Shown here: piece after piece, positions 1 through 5,884 of the stretch | How the letters are laid out: each line of letters begins with the position of its first letter | How positions within the stretch are numbered: position 1 is the stretch's first letter | Translations under genes and position numbers: made by a program | Assembly: GCA_947462695.1 (NCBI GenBank) | Contig: CANHQC010000091.1 | Span: 1 to 7,548, forward strand | DNA: 7,548 nucleotides | Source of the DNA: Flavobacteriales bacterium | Lineage (GTDB): Bacteria; Bacteroidota; Bacteroidia; Flavobacteriales_D; Crocinitomicaceae | Direction of reading: 5' to 3' | The notes under the pieces: generated by a model | What the model was told of the DNA's origin: nothing | What the model saw: the letters and a program-made list of their open reading frames with translations, nothing else | The model's database searches: none

Positions 1-362
1 ACAGAACCTCCTTGTGAACCTTTTATGTTGATACCCATCCACGTGAAAAGTCCAACGGTATCGTTGGCTGCTGACTTAAATGTAATGGGTGCTTGATCAG
101 TTCCGATCGCTACCAATGTACCACGTATCTCAATGTACCTTAGATTTCCGGTATTAAAGGAATAGTCTGGAGTTACTAGTACTTCAACACCCGGTTCAAT
201 CGTAAGTGTTTTTCCGGGGAAGACAACAATTGAGCCCGTAACAAGGTAAGGACTGCCTGAAAGCGACCACGTTGTATTTTGAAAAATACCACCAGAAACA
301 TTGGTTTGAGCAAACAGGGTTATTGAAAAGAATGCAAAAAAGGCAACTGCGATTGTTTTCAT
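1..362 (-). CDS. Exported beta-helix-type protein, N-terminal part, cut by the window edge (paralog B)
   Basis: The first 120 codons of a minus-strand gene are visible; the rest lies beyond base 1. The ATG at 362-360 opens a signal peptide (MKTIAVAFFAFFSITLFA, cleavage likely before Q19). The mature part starts QTNVSGGIFQNTTWSLSGSP, continues with a SIVVFPGKTLTIEPGV segment and reaches a QGGS motif at the edge. This is clearly a paralog of the adjacent upstream gene: residues 19-62 match in 41 of 44 positions, while the signal peptides and later parts diverge. Only 10 bp separate its start from the upstream stop, so the two are probably co-transcribed. The TLTIEPGV element is common at the N-terminal cap of right-handed parallel beta-helix proteins exported by Bacteroidota, so a cell-surface or secreted role is inferred. 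Substrate or ligand is unknown, and the C-terminus (T9SS tail or not) cannot be seen. Confidence 0.88.
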   Translation of the reverse strand, partial: MKTIAVAFFAFFSITLFAQTNVSGGIFQNTTWSLSGSPYLVTGSIVVFPGKTLTIEPGVEVLVTPDYSFNTGNLRYIEIRGTLVAIGTDQAPITFKSAANDTVGLFTWMGINIKGSQGGS

Positions 363-372
363 AGTTGATAAT

Positions 373-1764
373 TTAAATTTTTAGTAGTTTTTGATTTGTA
401 CCAACTGAGTTCACTTTTCTGAGAATGAAAATACCAGCGGGTAGTTCAGAAACATCAAACCGGTTTTGTCCGTTTGGCTTTAGGATGTATTGATGTCCGA
501 TTAGATCGTAAAGTTCAATCTGTTCGATTGTTTCTGGGTAATAAAATTGAATTTCTGATTGAGCGGGATTTGTAAAACTGAAGTCTAAATACAAGGTTTC
601 TAAGTTCGCTATTGAACCAAATTTTGATACGGTACTCAGAATGGTAGAACAAGATGAATCGTACACTTGATAGTTAATCAAGCCCTTCGTAATATCGTCA
701 TACCCGTCTATCAAATACGCCTCAATTTGAGCTGAATCCAATCCGCAAAAACAATTGGATAGCAGAGAATAATTTACGTTTGTGTTGTTATCGACATTGA
801 AGGTGATATTTCCACAGATTTCGTTGTTTGTAACAATTGGTGCATTTAAACTGGATGAGATATCAGATATTCGTACACCGCCAAAATTGCTATTTATCTG
901 GTTGTTAGACAGATTGGTAGCGACTGATACATTTAGAGCGAGTTCGTTGTAGTTAAACACATTGTTTACAATATCACATGCATACGAACCTTGAATTCCA
1001 ACCGTATTGTCCAGAAAGGTGCAAAGACCAATCGTACCATTGTTTGGACCACTAACGGCAATAGTGTTGTTTTGGAACGTACAGTTTTCGATCAACATGG
1101 TATCAAACACACCCGAAGAAAAAACCACTGCGTTTTGGTTTTCCGTGAAAGTTGTATTCGTAAGAATAAAGCGGGTACTCCAGGCATTTACAGCGGTAGT
1201 ATTGCCTTCAAAATAACAATTACTAATGGTGAAATAACTCCAGCCATAAACAGCGCTTTGATTCCCGATGAATTGACAATTGTTGAGTACCGTTTCATTT
1301 CCAACAGTTATGGCTTGCCCACAATAGGAGAACGTACAATTGGTGTATTCATACAATGAAAGGGGGGCTTCATAAGCGAATGGTATTTCAGCATTGGAGA
1401 CATTAAATCGATCCGCATTTAACACTCCTCCTTGTGAAGATGTGCATTTGAAACCCTTCCATCCCACGGCTGTGGTATCATTCACTGTTCTTACGGTTAT
1501 TTTTGCTTGATTGGTTCCAATCATGGTCAAGGTACCGCGTGTTTCAATGTATAGATCGTTAGAAGTGGTATTGTCAATAAGTACCGTTACGCCTGGCTCA
1601 ATGGTTAGTGTGTTTCCTGGAAAAACGACTATTGATCCCGTCACGGTGTAGGGACTACCGCTAAGTGACCACGTAGTATTTTGAAAAATACCACCGGAAA
1701 CGTTGGTTTGAGCGGATGCCAGCACAACGTGGAACAACAAAAAAAGTGAGACGATTAGCTTCAT
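373..1764 (-). CDS. Secreted right-handed beta-helix protein with T9SS-type C-terminal sorting domain (paralog A)
   Basis: This is a complete 463-residue protein. Residues 1-18 form a signal peptide (cleavage likely ASA|Q19). A conserved cap follows (residues 19-63, including TLTIEPGV). Residues about 140-335 are beta-helix rungs of roughly 20 residues with a recurring N-C-x-F motif: NCTF 142, NCQF 162, NCYF 182, NTTF 203, NCTF 227, LCTF 247, then NVF 268 and NQI 288. Residues 338-370 (CFCGLD to NYQVYDSSC) resemble the NYWG-type end of such helices. Residues about 405-463 look like a type A T9SS sorting domain (IELYDLIGHQ, FDVSELPAGIFILRKV, terminal KLLKI), although the usual opening YPNP is replaced by FYYPE. 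The protein is expected to cross the outer membrane and be anchored or released. No catalytic residues are recognisable; a pectin-lyase-like fold does not by itself imply enzyme activity. It is probably the first gene of a two-gene transcript with its downstream paralog. Confidence 0.9.
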   Translation of the reverse strand: MKLIVSLFLLFHVVLASAQTNVSGGIFQNTTWSLSGSPYTVTGSIVVFPGNTLTIEPGVTVLIDNTTSNDLYIETRGTLTMIGTNQAKITVRTVNDTTAVGWKGFKCTSSQGGVLNADRFNVSNAEIPFAYEAPLSLYEYTNCTFSYCGQAITVGNETVLNNCQFIGNQSAVYGWSYFTISNCYFEGNTTAVNAWSTRFILTNTTFTENQNAVVFSSGVFDTMLIENCTFQNNTIAVSGPNNGTIGLCTFLDNTVGIQGSYACDIVNNVFNYNELALNVSVATNLSNNQINSNFGGVRISDISSSLNAPIVTNNEICGNITFNVDNNTNVNYSLLSNCFCGLDSAQIEAYLIDGYDDITKGLINYQVYDSSCSTILSTVSKFGSIANLETLYLDFSFTNPAQSEIQFYYPETIEQIELYDLIGHQYILKPNGQNRFDVSELPAGIFILRKVNSVGTNQKLLKI

Positions 1765-1891
1765 AAATCATGTTCTATGACTCTTAAACATCTCGAAAAT
1801 CAATTTGTTTCGTGGGATAATTGTTAAAAAATGGAGGCAGAATATAACCTTGTAATCGAAGGTGTACCGGCAGTATTTTCCTCTCCAATAG

Positions 1892-2071
1892 TCATCTGAA
1901 TTGGTTGTATTGAATCAATTCATTTCGGTTTTTTTCTTGCCGAATAGCTTTTTTCCATCGATTATGGTAATCATTTTCTTCATTCGTTGATGGGTATCCG
2001 GTTTTTTTGTAGTAAAGCGTTGTAATACAATCTGATGCTACCTTGAAATCTGATTTAGATAGTAATGCTAT
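1892..2071 (-). pseudogene. N-terminal gene fragment resembling DUF2779/Cas4-like family proteins
   Basis: The minus strand has a 59-codon open stretch ending in TGA at 1894-1892. It begins ALLSKSDFKVASDC, then TLYYKKTGYPSTNEENDY. The pattern 'LSKSDFK..-C-..-LYYKK-GYP-..-EN-Y' recalls the start of DUF2779-family proteins (predicted nuclease-like, several hundred residues), where an N-terminal cysteine is conserved; this is recognition from memory and not a search result. No ATG precedes it in frame: an ATA codon (2071-2069) sits where the start would be expected, and the frame runs upstream to a TAA without a start. After the EENDY motif the sequence becomes lysine/arginine-rich and stops, with nothing resembling the rest of the family. 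It is therefore read as a decayed, truncated remnant. Chance resemblance is the alternative. Confidence 0.4.
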
Positions 2072-2195
2072 GGTGAAATTATTTGTGAGTGTGCAATTTA
2101 AACATTCGACAAAAATTATTGGATGAAATGGATTTTATTTGTTCGTATTTTCTATTTGGTCAGATGCGTTTGCTTTTTGAATATAGGCATTTAAC

Positions 2196-2221
2196 AAAAA
2201 ATCCCGCTTACGCAGGATTTT
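2196..2221. terminator. Terminator-like hairpin, second copy
   Basis: A 9-bp perfect stem (2199-2207 with 2212-2220, including one G-T pair) encloses a four-base loop, with A's on the left and T's on the right, so it could work on either strand. It differs by one loop base from the hairpin directly behind the tRNA (2475-2501), so it is a repeat of that element. No intact gene ends next to it on the minus strand. On the plus strand it lies inside a 68-codon GTG-initiated frame, which I regard as non-genic. Confidence 0.55.
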
Positions 2222-2327
2222 ATTGGATGGGCGAATGGTATGAAATATCAAAATTTTTTAAGGATTTGAAAGAAGTCGCAGAATGGGATTTATAACAATC
2301 ATTTACCAGAAAAGAGAGAGAAGGAGC

Positions 2328-2397
2328 CCCGAAGTATCGGGACAAGATGTGGGAGCGAAGAAAAACAAAGTGAAGTGAATCGCTCTCGCACTTCACT
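2328..2397. repeat. Cluster of two short inverted repeats
   Basis: Two hairpins lie close together. CCCGA (2328-2332) pairs with TCGGG (2337-2341) around a four-base loop. AGTGAAGTG (2369-2377) pairs perfectly with CACTTCACT (2389-2397) around an 11-base loop. GAGCGA (2353-2358) could also pair with TCGCTC (2380-2385) as an alternative fold. The stretch sits between the second terminator copy and the degenerate tRNA copy and encodes no credible protein. It resembles dispersed intergenic palindromic repeats of Bacteroidota, but copy number cannot be judged from one window. Confidence 0.45.
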
Positions 2398-2411
2398 CTC
2401 ACTCTGTTTAA

Positions 2412-2474
2412 GTGGTTCCACCAGGGCTCACCTCAACCTTGTTCGGTATAAACTTCTCGCCAGTTGCTACCAAC
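2412..2474 (-). pseudogene. Degenerate copy of the neighbouring CAT-anticodon tRNA
   Basis: On the plus strand, 2412-2429 matches 2504-2521 (the 3' acceptor and T-arm end of the intact tRNA) at 17 of 18 bases. About 50 bases further on, GTTGCT-ACCAAC (2463-2474) matches the D-arm region of the intact gene (2550-2564) apart from small deletions. The middle, including the anticodon arm, has no clear similarity, and the 5' acceptor strand is missing because the copy runs straight into the terminator hairpin. It cannot fold as a functional tRNA. The best reading is a decayed tandem duplicate; a short att-like duplication of the tRNA 3' end left by a lost element is the alternative. Confidence 0.45.
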
Positions 2475-2501
2475 AAAAAATCCCGCTTGCGCAGGATTTT
2501 T
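2475..2501 (-). terminator. Intrinsic terminator of the tRNA gene
   Basis: Read on the minus strand, this element starts 3 bases after the tRNA discriminator base. AAATCCTGC pairs with GCGGGATTT (2499-2491 with 2486-2478) around a GCAA tetraloop, and a run of T's follows (2480-2475). It is symmetrical enough to act in both directions. A one-loop-base variant lies at 2196-2221. Confidence 0.8.
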
Positions 2502-2504
2502 ATG

Positions 2505-2578
2505 TGGTCCCACCAGGGCTCGAACCTGGGACCCACAGATTATGAGTCTGTTGCTCTAACCAACTGAGCTATAGGACC
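2505..2578 (-). tRNA. tRNA with anticodon CAT (elongator Met or lysidine-type Ile2)
   Basis: This 74-base cloverleaf reads on the minus strand. The acceptor stem GGTCCTA/TGGGACC has one T-G pair. The D-arm is GCTC..GAGC, the anticodon stem ACAGA/TCTGT has loop CTCATAA with CAT at 2544-2542, and the T-arm is CCAGG-TTCGAGC-CCTGG; the discriminator is A (2505). CCA is not encoded. The anticodon stem lacks the three consecutive G-C pairs of initiator tRNA and the first acceptor pair is G-C, so it is not tRNA-fMet. CAT occurs both in elongator tRNA-Met and in tRNA-Ile2, whose C34 is modified by TilS to read AUA; I cannot separate these by eye. A terminator follows at 2475-2501 and a promoter candidate lies about 150 bases upstream. 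Confidence 0.95.
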
Positions 2579-2580
2579 AT

Positions 2581-2595
2581 GTTACAAAACGTAAC
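2581..2595. repeat. Short inverted repeat just upstream of the tRNA
   Basis: GTTAC and GTAAC flank a 5-base loop, two bases before the mature tRNA 5' end. In the transcript this would be a small hairpin next to the RNase P cleavage site. It is short enough to be chance. Confidence 0.35.
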
Positions 2596-2612
2596 GGTAT
2601 TTCAATTTATCT

Positions 2613-2670
2613 GTCCTATAGCGAAGTTGCCTGTCCGCCGTTGCGAAGCTTAGGAGGAAGCTATAGGACC
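2613..2670. repeat. Inverted repeat built from the tRNA 5' end, in the tRNA leader
   Basis: GTCCTATAGC (2613-2622) and GCTATAGGAC (2660-2669) are perfect 10-bp inverted arms. Between them TCCGCC (2634-2639) pairs with GGAGGA (2653-2658) with one mismatch, giving a long interrupted stem. Read on the minus strand, the right arm begins GGTCCTATAGCT, identical to the first 12 bases of the tRNA at 2578-2567. It could be the 5' remnant of another tRNA copy, or a dispersed palindromic repeat with arms that happen to match. Confidence 0.6.
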
Positions 2671-2730
2671 TAAAACGAATAATAACGTTAATTGGACTAT
2701 TAAATCGAATGAATTTATTATTCTGGACTG

Positions 2731-2760
2731 CAAATATACATTAATGATCTAAAAAACGAA
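2731..2760 (-). promoter_or_regulatory. Bacteroidota-type promoter candidate for the tRNA
   Basis: The minus strand carries TATATTTG (2738-2731), an exact match to the TAnnTTTG -7 consensus of the Bacteroidota primary sigma factor. A TTC (2760-2758) lies 19 bases upstream as an imperfect version of the TTG -33 element. It would start transcription around 2725, just after the ctaA stop, giving a leader of about 145 bases containing the 2613-2670 hairpin before the tRNA. Confidence 0.45.
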
Positions 2761-2771
2761 TAGGTCCTCTA

Positions 2772-3782
2772 TCAAACTTTCTCGACTTTCATTCGCAGCG
2801 AACCCATAAAAATAACTCCTAGGAGAATCGTAGCAAAGATCAAATGACTCGTCTGTACCAATCCTGGCATATTTGCATAGGCGAGTAATACGCCGCTGAT
2901 CAATTCAATTGCAAGTACAATGAAAGCTGAACGAATGATTACGTGTTTGTGGGTTCGTTCATTTTGGTATGCCATGTAAACCAATAATATCAATACCAAC
3001 CACGAAAAGCTTCTGTGTATCAGAAACTCCCATCCCAATTGGTCCGTCCAACTCTCTCGCCCAAACCCCATTTTCGTTAAATTGTCAATGTGCTCTCTGA
3101 CTTGTGTTCCGAGAAACATTTGATAAAACGTAATAATTAGGATTATCCAAGTGAGCCACTTTATTGTGGCCGAAACGGCAATCGGTTTTTGCTGAGTTGG
3201 ACTTACTAAATATATGAGGTACAGTTGTAGACCAATAATGATCAACGCCAATAAGAGATGGACAGTAATTGTCCAAGGAACTAAATTTGACGCTACCACA
3301 ATAGAACCGAACCACGCTTCTAGTCCCATTAGAACTAAATTGATTCCTGCTAAAAGAAGGAATTTTCGGTTTCTGTAGTACCTGACCATCCAGACAAAAC
3401 CGAAAAGCATGGCGTTCCCAGCAAGAAAGCCCAGTAACCTATTCACATATTCTGTATACGTTTTGCGCGTATTGAAATCTTCTTCAATTAATAAGGTAGG
3501 ATCATTCTCTACCTTTTGAGCTGTTTCTGTTAATCCGATACGCCTCAAAAACGAACAGAATTTAAAGATCTTTTTTGATCGTTTTTCAGCGTAAATTTCC
3601 TTGTAATTTTCTGGCAGCTGCGCTTTTTCTGTTGGGGGAATCCATTCACCAAAGCATTTTGGCCAATCTGGGCACCCCATTCCACTTCCGGTTATACGAA
3701 CGAAACTTCCTGCAACGACAACGAGGTAAATTAGGATCAGGGTGATCCATTGAAAACGGATAAAGCGAGGGGTGAATTGCAT
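2772..3782 (-). CDS. ctaA: Heme A synthase (COX15/CtaA family)
   Basis: This integral membrane protein oxidises the C8 methyl of heme O to the formyl group of heme A for aa3-type cytochrome c oxidases. The 336 residues show about eight hydrophobic segments (near 12-30, 117-135, 140-158, 170-192, 207-225, 253-272, 283-301, 310-328). The signature GSFVRITGSGMGCPDWPKC includes the paired loop cysteines C37 and C43. Heme-ligand histidines are visible at H175 (TVHLLL), H256 (LIHRSF) and H313 (TSHLIF). The fourth expected histidine, in the E-x-x-H motif of the N-terminal half, is an asparagine here (EYVNR: E111, N114). A charged loop of about 60 residues follows the cysteines, longer than in Bacillus CtaA; I believe this is common in Bacteroidota. 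The ATG at 3782-3780 suits the hydrophobic N-terminus. It lies 100 bp downstream of acs on the same strand, with a large palindrome between them, so an operon is unlikely. Confidence 0.95.
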   Translation of the reverse strand: MQFTPRFIRFQWITLILIYLVVVAGSFVRITGSGMGCPDWPKCFGEWIPPTEKAQLPENYKEIYAEKRSKKIFKFCSFLRRIGLTETAQKVENDPTLLIEEDFNTRKTYTEYVNRLLGFLAGNAMLFGFVWMVRYYRNRKFLLLAGINLVLMGLEAWFGSIVVASNLVPWTITVHLLLALIIIGLQLYLIYLVSPTQQKPIAVSATIKWLTWIILIITFYQMFLGTQVREHIDNLTKMGFGRESWTDQLGWEFLIHRSFSWLVLILLVYMAYQNERTHKHVIIRSAFIVLAIELISGVLLAYANMPGLVQTSHLIFATILLGVIFMGSLRMKVEKV

Positions 3783-3808
3783 GGTGTAAATTTACTGAAT
3801 CTGAGCGT

Positions 3809-3858
3809 TTTTACGATTTCGCGATATTTAAATATTTAAATTTCGCGAAATCGTAAAA
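3809..3858. repeat. 50-bp near-perfect palindrome between acs and ctaA
   Basis: The arms 3809-3824 and 3843-3858 are perfect 16-bp inverted repeats. The 18-base centre continues the symmetry: 3826-3832 pairs with 3835-3841, so the only break is a T-T mismatch at 3825/3842 and a two-base centre. It contains two self-complementary sub-blocks, TTTCGCGAAA (3841-3850) and ATTTAAATATTTAAAT (3826-3841). It lies 25 bp after the acs stop and 27 bp before the ctaA start. Read in the direction of both genes the stem is followed by ACGCTC and not a T-run, so it is not a canonical intrinsic terminator. A transcript stop or pause, a protein-binding site or a small repeat element are all possible. Confidence 0.85.
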
Positions 3859-3882
3859 TTTTCAAGTCCATTCATCTAAAAA

Positions 3883-5784
3883 TCAAACCTTCCCAGCAAT
3901 AATCTCCTCCACAACCAACGGATCTAACAAGGTTGATGTATCGCCCAATTGTTCCAATTCTCCCTCTGCAATTTTTCTTAAAATTCGCCGCATAATTTTT
4001 CCAGATCGCGTTTTAGGCAATCCACTTACCAGCTGAATTTTATCAGGGATTGCAATTCGACCGATTACTTTTGAGACAGCTTCGATCAACTCTTCTTTGG
4101 TAAATTTTTCATCGTTACTTGGTTTCTCCAATACGACGAATGCATAGATCGCCTGACCTTTGATGTCATGCGGGTAACCAACTACCGCTGATTCAACTGC
4201 TTTAGGATGGGTATTGAGTGCGTTTTCAATTTCAGCCGTTCCAAATCGGTGACCTGAAACATTGATTACGTCATCAATACGGCCGATAATTCTATACATG
4301 CCGTTTTCATCTCGTTTCGCTCCATCACCGGTGAAATAATATCCTTTGTAGTGGCTGAAATAGGTAATCTTGCAACGTTCATGGTCTCCGTAAGTTGTTC
4401 GTAACATCGATGGCCAAGGAGATTTAATACACAAATATCCCTCCACATTGGGCTCCTGAATTTCGTTTCCTTCTTGATCAAGTAAAACTGGGGCAATTCC
4501 GGGCAAAGGATAACCAGCAAAACTTGGTTTCATTGGCGAAAGATTGCCGAGTCCGGAGATCATGATTCCCCCTGTTTCTGTCTGCCACCAACTGTCTGCA
4601 ATCGGACAATTTTCTTTTCCAACATGAAGGTAGTACCACTTCCAGGCTTCCTCGTTAATTGGTTCACCGACGGAGCTAAGGACTTTGAGCGAGTCCAAAC
4701 TGTAAGGTAGTATGTGTTCTGTACCAAATCCCATTAATGATCGGATGGCAGTAGGGGCAGTTAGGAATTGGTTAACTCCATGTTTGTCAATGATTTGCCA
4801 AAATCTGCCTGGATCAGGATAAGTAGGAATTCCTTCAAACATGACCGTGGTTGCACCATTTAACAAAGGACCATAAACTATGTAAGAGTGTCCGGTGATC
4901 CAGCCGATGTCTGCCGTGCACCAATACACATCATTATCCTCATATTGAAAGACATTTTTAAAGGTGTACGCCGTATATACCATGTAACCACCGCACGTAT
5001 GTACAACGCCTTTTGGTTTACCAGTAGATCCTGAAGTATATAAAATGAACAAATTGTCCTCAGCATCCATTTCTTCTGCCTCACACGTAAGCGATTGATT
5101 TTCAATGACCTCATGCCACCAATAATCACGACCAGGCTCCATTTCTGGCGACCAGTTTAAGCAGTTTAAGACAATTACTGATTCAATACTTTGACATTCC
5201 TCTAAGGCCTCATCGATAATTCGCTTTAAGGGGATTTGCTTCGTTCCTCGGTTTAACCCATCAGCAGTGATGATCATTTTTGCTTGTGCATCGGTAACAC
5301 GGTCGGCTACTGATGAAGCAGAAAAACCGGCAAATATAACGGAGTGTACTGCGCCAATTCGTGCACAGGCTAATACGGCTATTGTCAATTCAGGAACCAT
5401 GGGCATGTAGATACACACGCGATCCCCTTTTTCGATTCCTTTCGATTTCAGTGCATTGGCAAATTGACAGACTTGATCATGTAATTCCCTGTAGGTAATT
5501 TTTCTTACTTTTTCTTTTGGATCATTCGGCTCCCAAATTATGGCAGTCTTGTCCCCTTTGTCAAGTAAATGGCGATCCAGAATGTTTTCCGTAATGTTTA
5601 ATTTAGCACCAATGAACCATTCGATTTTAGGCTCGTCAAAATTCCATCGAACAACTTCATCCCATCTTTTTTTCCAAGTAAAATGATCGGCGATGCTCGA
5701 CCAAAATTCCGATGGATTTTCAAGACTCATTTTGTAGCTTGCTTGGTAGTCTTCAAAGCTTGTTATGTGGAATGGGGGATTCAT
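3883..5784 (-). CDS. acs: Acetyl-CoA synthetase (AMP-forming acetate-CoA ligase)
   Basis: This cytoplasmic enzyme makes acetyl-CoA from acetate, ATP and CoA via acetyl-adenylate, for acetate scavenging. At 633 residues it has the usual full length. Visible landmarks are the N-terminal ACS domain (FEDYQASYKMSLENPSEFW, residues 10-28), the ATP-binding P-loop YTSGSTGKPKG (249-259), the DSWWQTETGG motif (397-406; W400 corresponds to the tryptophan that restricts the acyl pocket to acetate), the YYFTGDGAKRDENG adenylation motif (482-495), the hinge and core motif GRIDDVINVSGHR (501-513), and the C-terminal PKTRSGK with catalytic Lys596. That lysine is the one silenced by acetylation in well-studied Acs enzymes, so post-translational control is plausible. 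The ATG at 5784-5782 gives the normal N-terminus. The gene is transcribed divergently from the YeeZ-like gene. No anomaly was seen. Confidence 0.97.
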   Translation of the reverse strand: MNPPFHITSFEDYQASYKMSLENPSEFWSSIADHFTWKKRWDEVVRWNFDEPKIEWFIGAKLNITENILDRHLLDKGDKTAIIWEPNDPKEKVRKITYRELHDQVCQFANALKSKGIEKGDRVCIYMPMVPELTIAVLACARIGAVHSVIFAGFSASSVADRVTDAQAKMIITADGLNRGTKQIPLKRIIDEALEECQSIESVIVLNCLNWSPEMEPGRDYWWHEVIENQSLTCEAEEMDAEDNLFILYTSGSTGKPKGVVHTCGGYMVYTAYTFKNVFQYEDNDVYWCTADIGWITGHSYIVYGPLLNGATTVMFEGIPTYPDPGRFWQIIDKHGVNQFLTAPTAIRSLMGFGTEHILPYSLDSLKVLSSVGEPINEEAWKWYYLHVGKENCPIADSWWQTETGGIMISGLGNLSPMKPSFAGYPLPGIAPVLLDQEGNEIQEPNVEGYLCIKSPWPSMLRTTYGDHERCKITYFSHYKGYYFTGDGAKRDENGMYRIIGRIDDVINVSGHRFGTAEIENALNTHPKAVESAVVGYPHDIKGQAIYAFVVLEKPSNDEKFTKEELIEAVSKVIGRIAIPDKIQLVSGLPKTRSGKIMRRILRKIAEGELEQLGDTSTLLDPLVVEEIIAGKV

Positions 5785-5884
5785 AGAGTAAATTCAATTT
5801 GATTCAACTAAATCTAGCAACTTTGGAGCAATTGAGAAAAAACATTTTTTTATTTCAATGTGTTGTATGAATGAAATGATCTGC
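5785..5884. promoter_or_regulatory. Divergent promoter region, acs / YeeZ-like gene
   Basis: This AT-rich spacer separates two oppositely oriented genes and must hold both promoters. Only weak matches are seen. On the plus strand CAACTTTG (5818-5825) is one base off TAnnTTTG, with TTG at 5799-5801 and 16 bp spacing. On the minus strand TAGATTTA (5816-5809) is one base off, with no good -33 element. The two boxes lie next to each other without overlapping. ATGAATGAA occurs twice, 18 bp apart and in frame (5867 and 5885), which makes the start of the plus-strand gene ambiguous. Confidence 0.35.

Larger units (their letters stand above)
1765..2504. other. Gene-poor rearranged spacer between the beta-helix genes and the tRNA
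   Basis: This 740-bp stretch has no convincing intact gene. It contains the upstream region of the beta-helix gene (1765-1891, no clear promoter found), the DUF2779-like fragment (1892-2071), about 120 bases without recognised content, the second terminator copy, the inverted-repeat cluster, the degenerate tRNA copy and the tRNA terminator. Repeated terminator and tRNA pieces together with a truncated gene point to past duplication and deletion at the tRNA. No integrase, transposase or clear target-site duplication is visible. Confidence 0.6.

Noticed and set aside
991..1359. Plus-strand 122-codon frame opposite the beta-helix gene
   Set aside because: It is a shadow of the repetitive coding strand; its composition mirrors the antisense of the Asn/Thr-rich rungs and there is no domain.
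2089..2295. Plus-strand 68-codon frame starting with GTG
   Set aside because: It runs through the terminator hairpin repeat, which supplies the KNPAYAGF segment, and is antisense to the gene fragment at 1892-2071. It has no recognisable domain or promoter. Its tail (MGEWYEISKFFKDLKEVAEW) looks somewhat protein-like, so a fused remnant is not excluded.
2220..2402. Minus-strand 60-codon frame
   Set aside because: It reads through the inverted-repeat cluster; the SRYFGAPSLS segment is translated palindromic repeat, not a protein motif.
2412..2521. att site pair of an integrated element
   Set aside because: The direct repeats of the tRNA 3' end are only 92 bp apart and there is no integrase; a decayed duplicate explains them more simply.
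3085..3315. Minus-strand 76-codon frame inside ctaA
   Set aside because: It is an alternative frame of a gene with strong family signatures and has no independent support.
3809..3858. Canonical rho-independent terminator for acs
   Set aside because: The hairpin is strong, but in the direction of acs transcription it is followed by ACGCTC and not a T-run.
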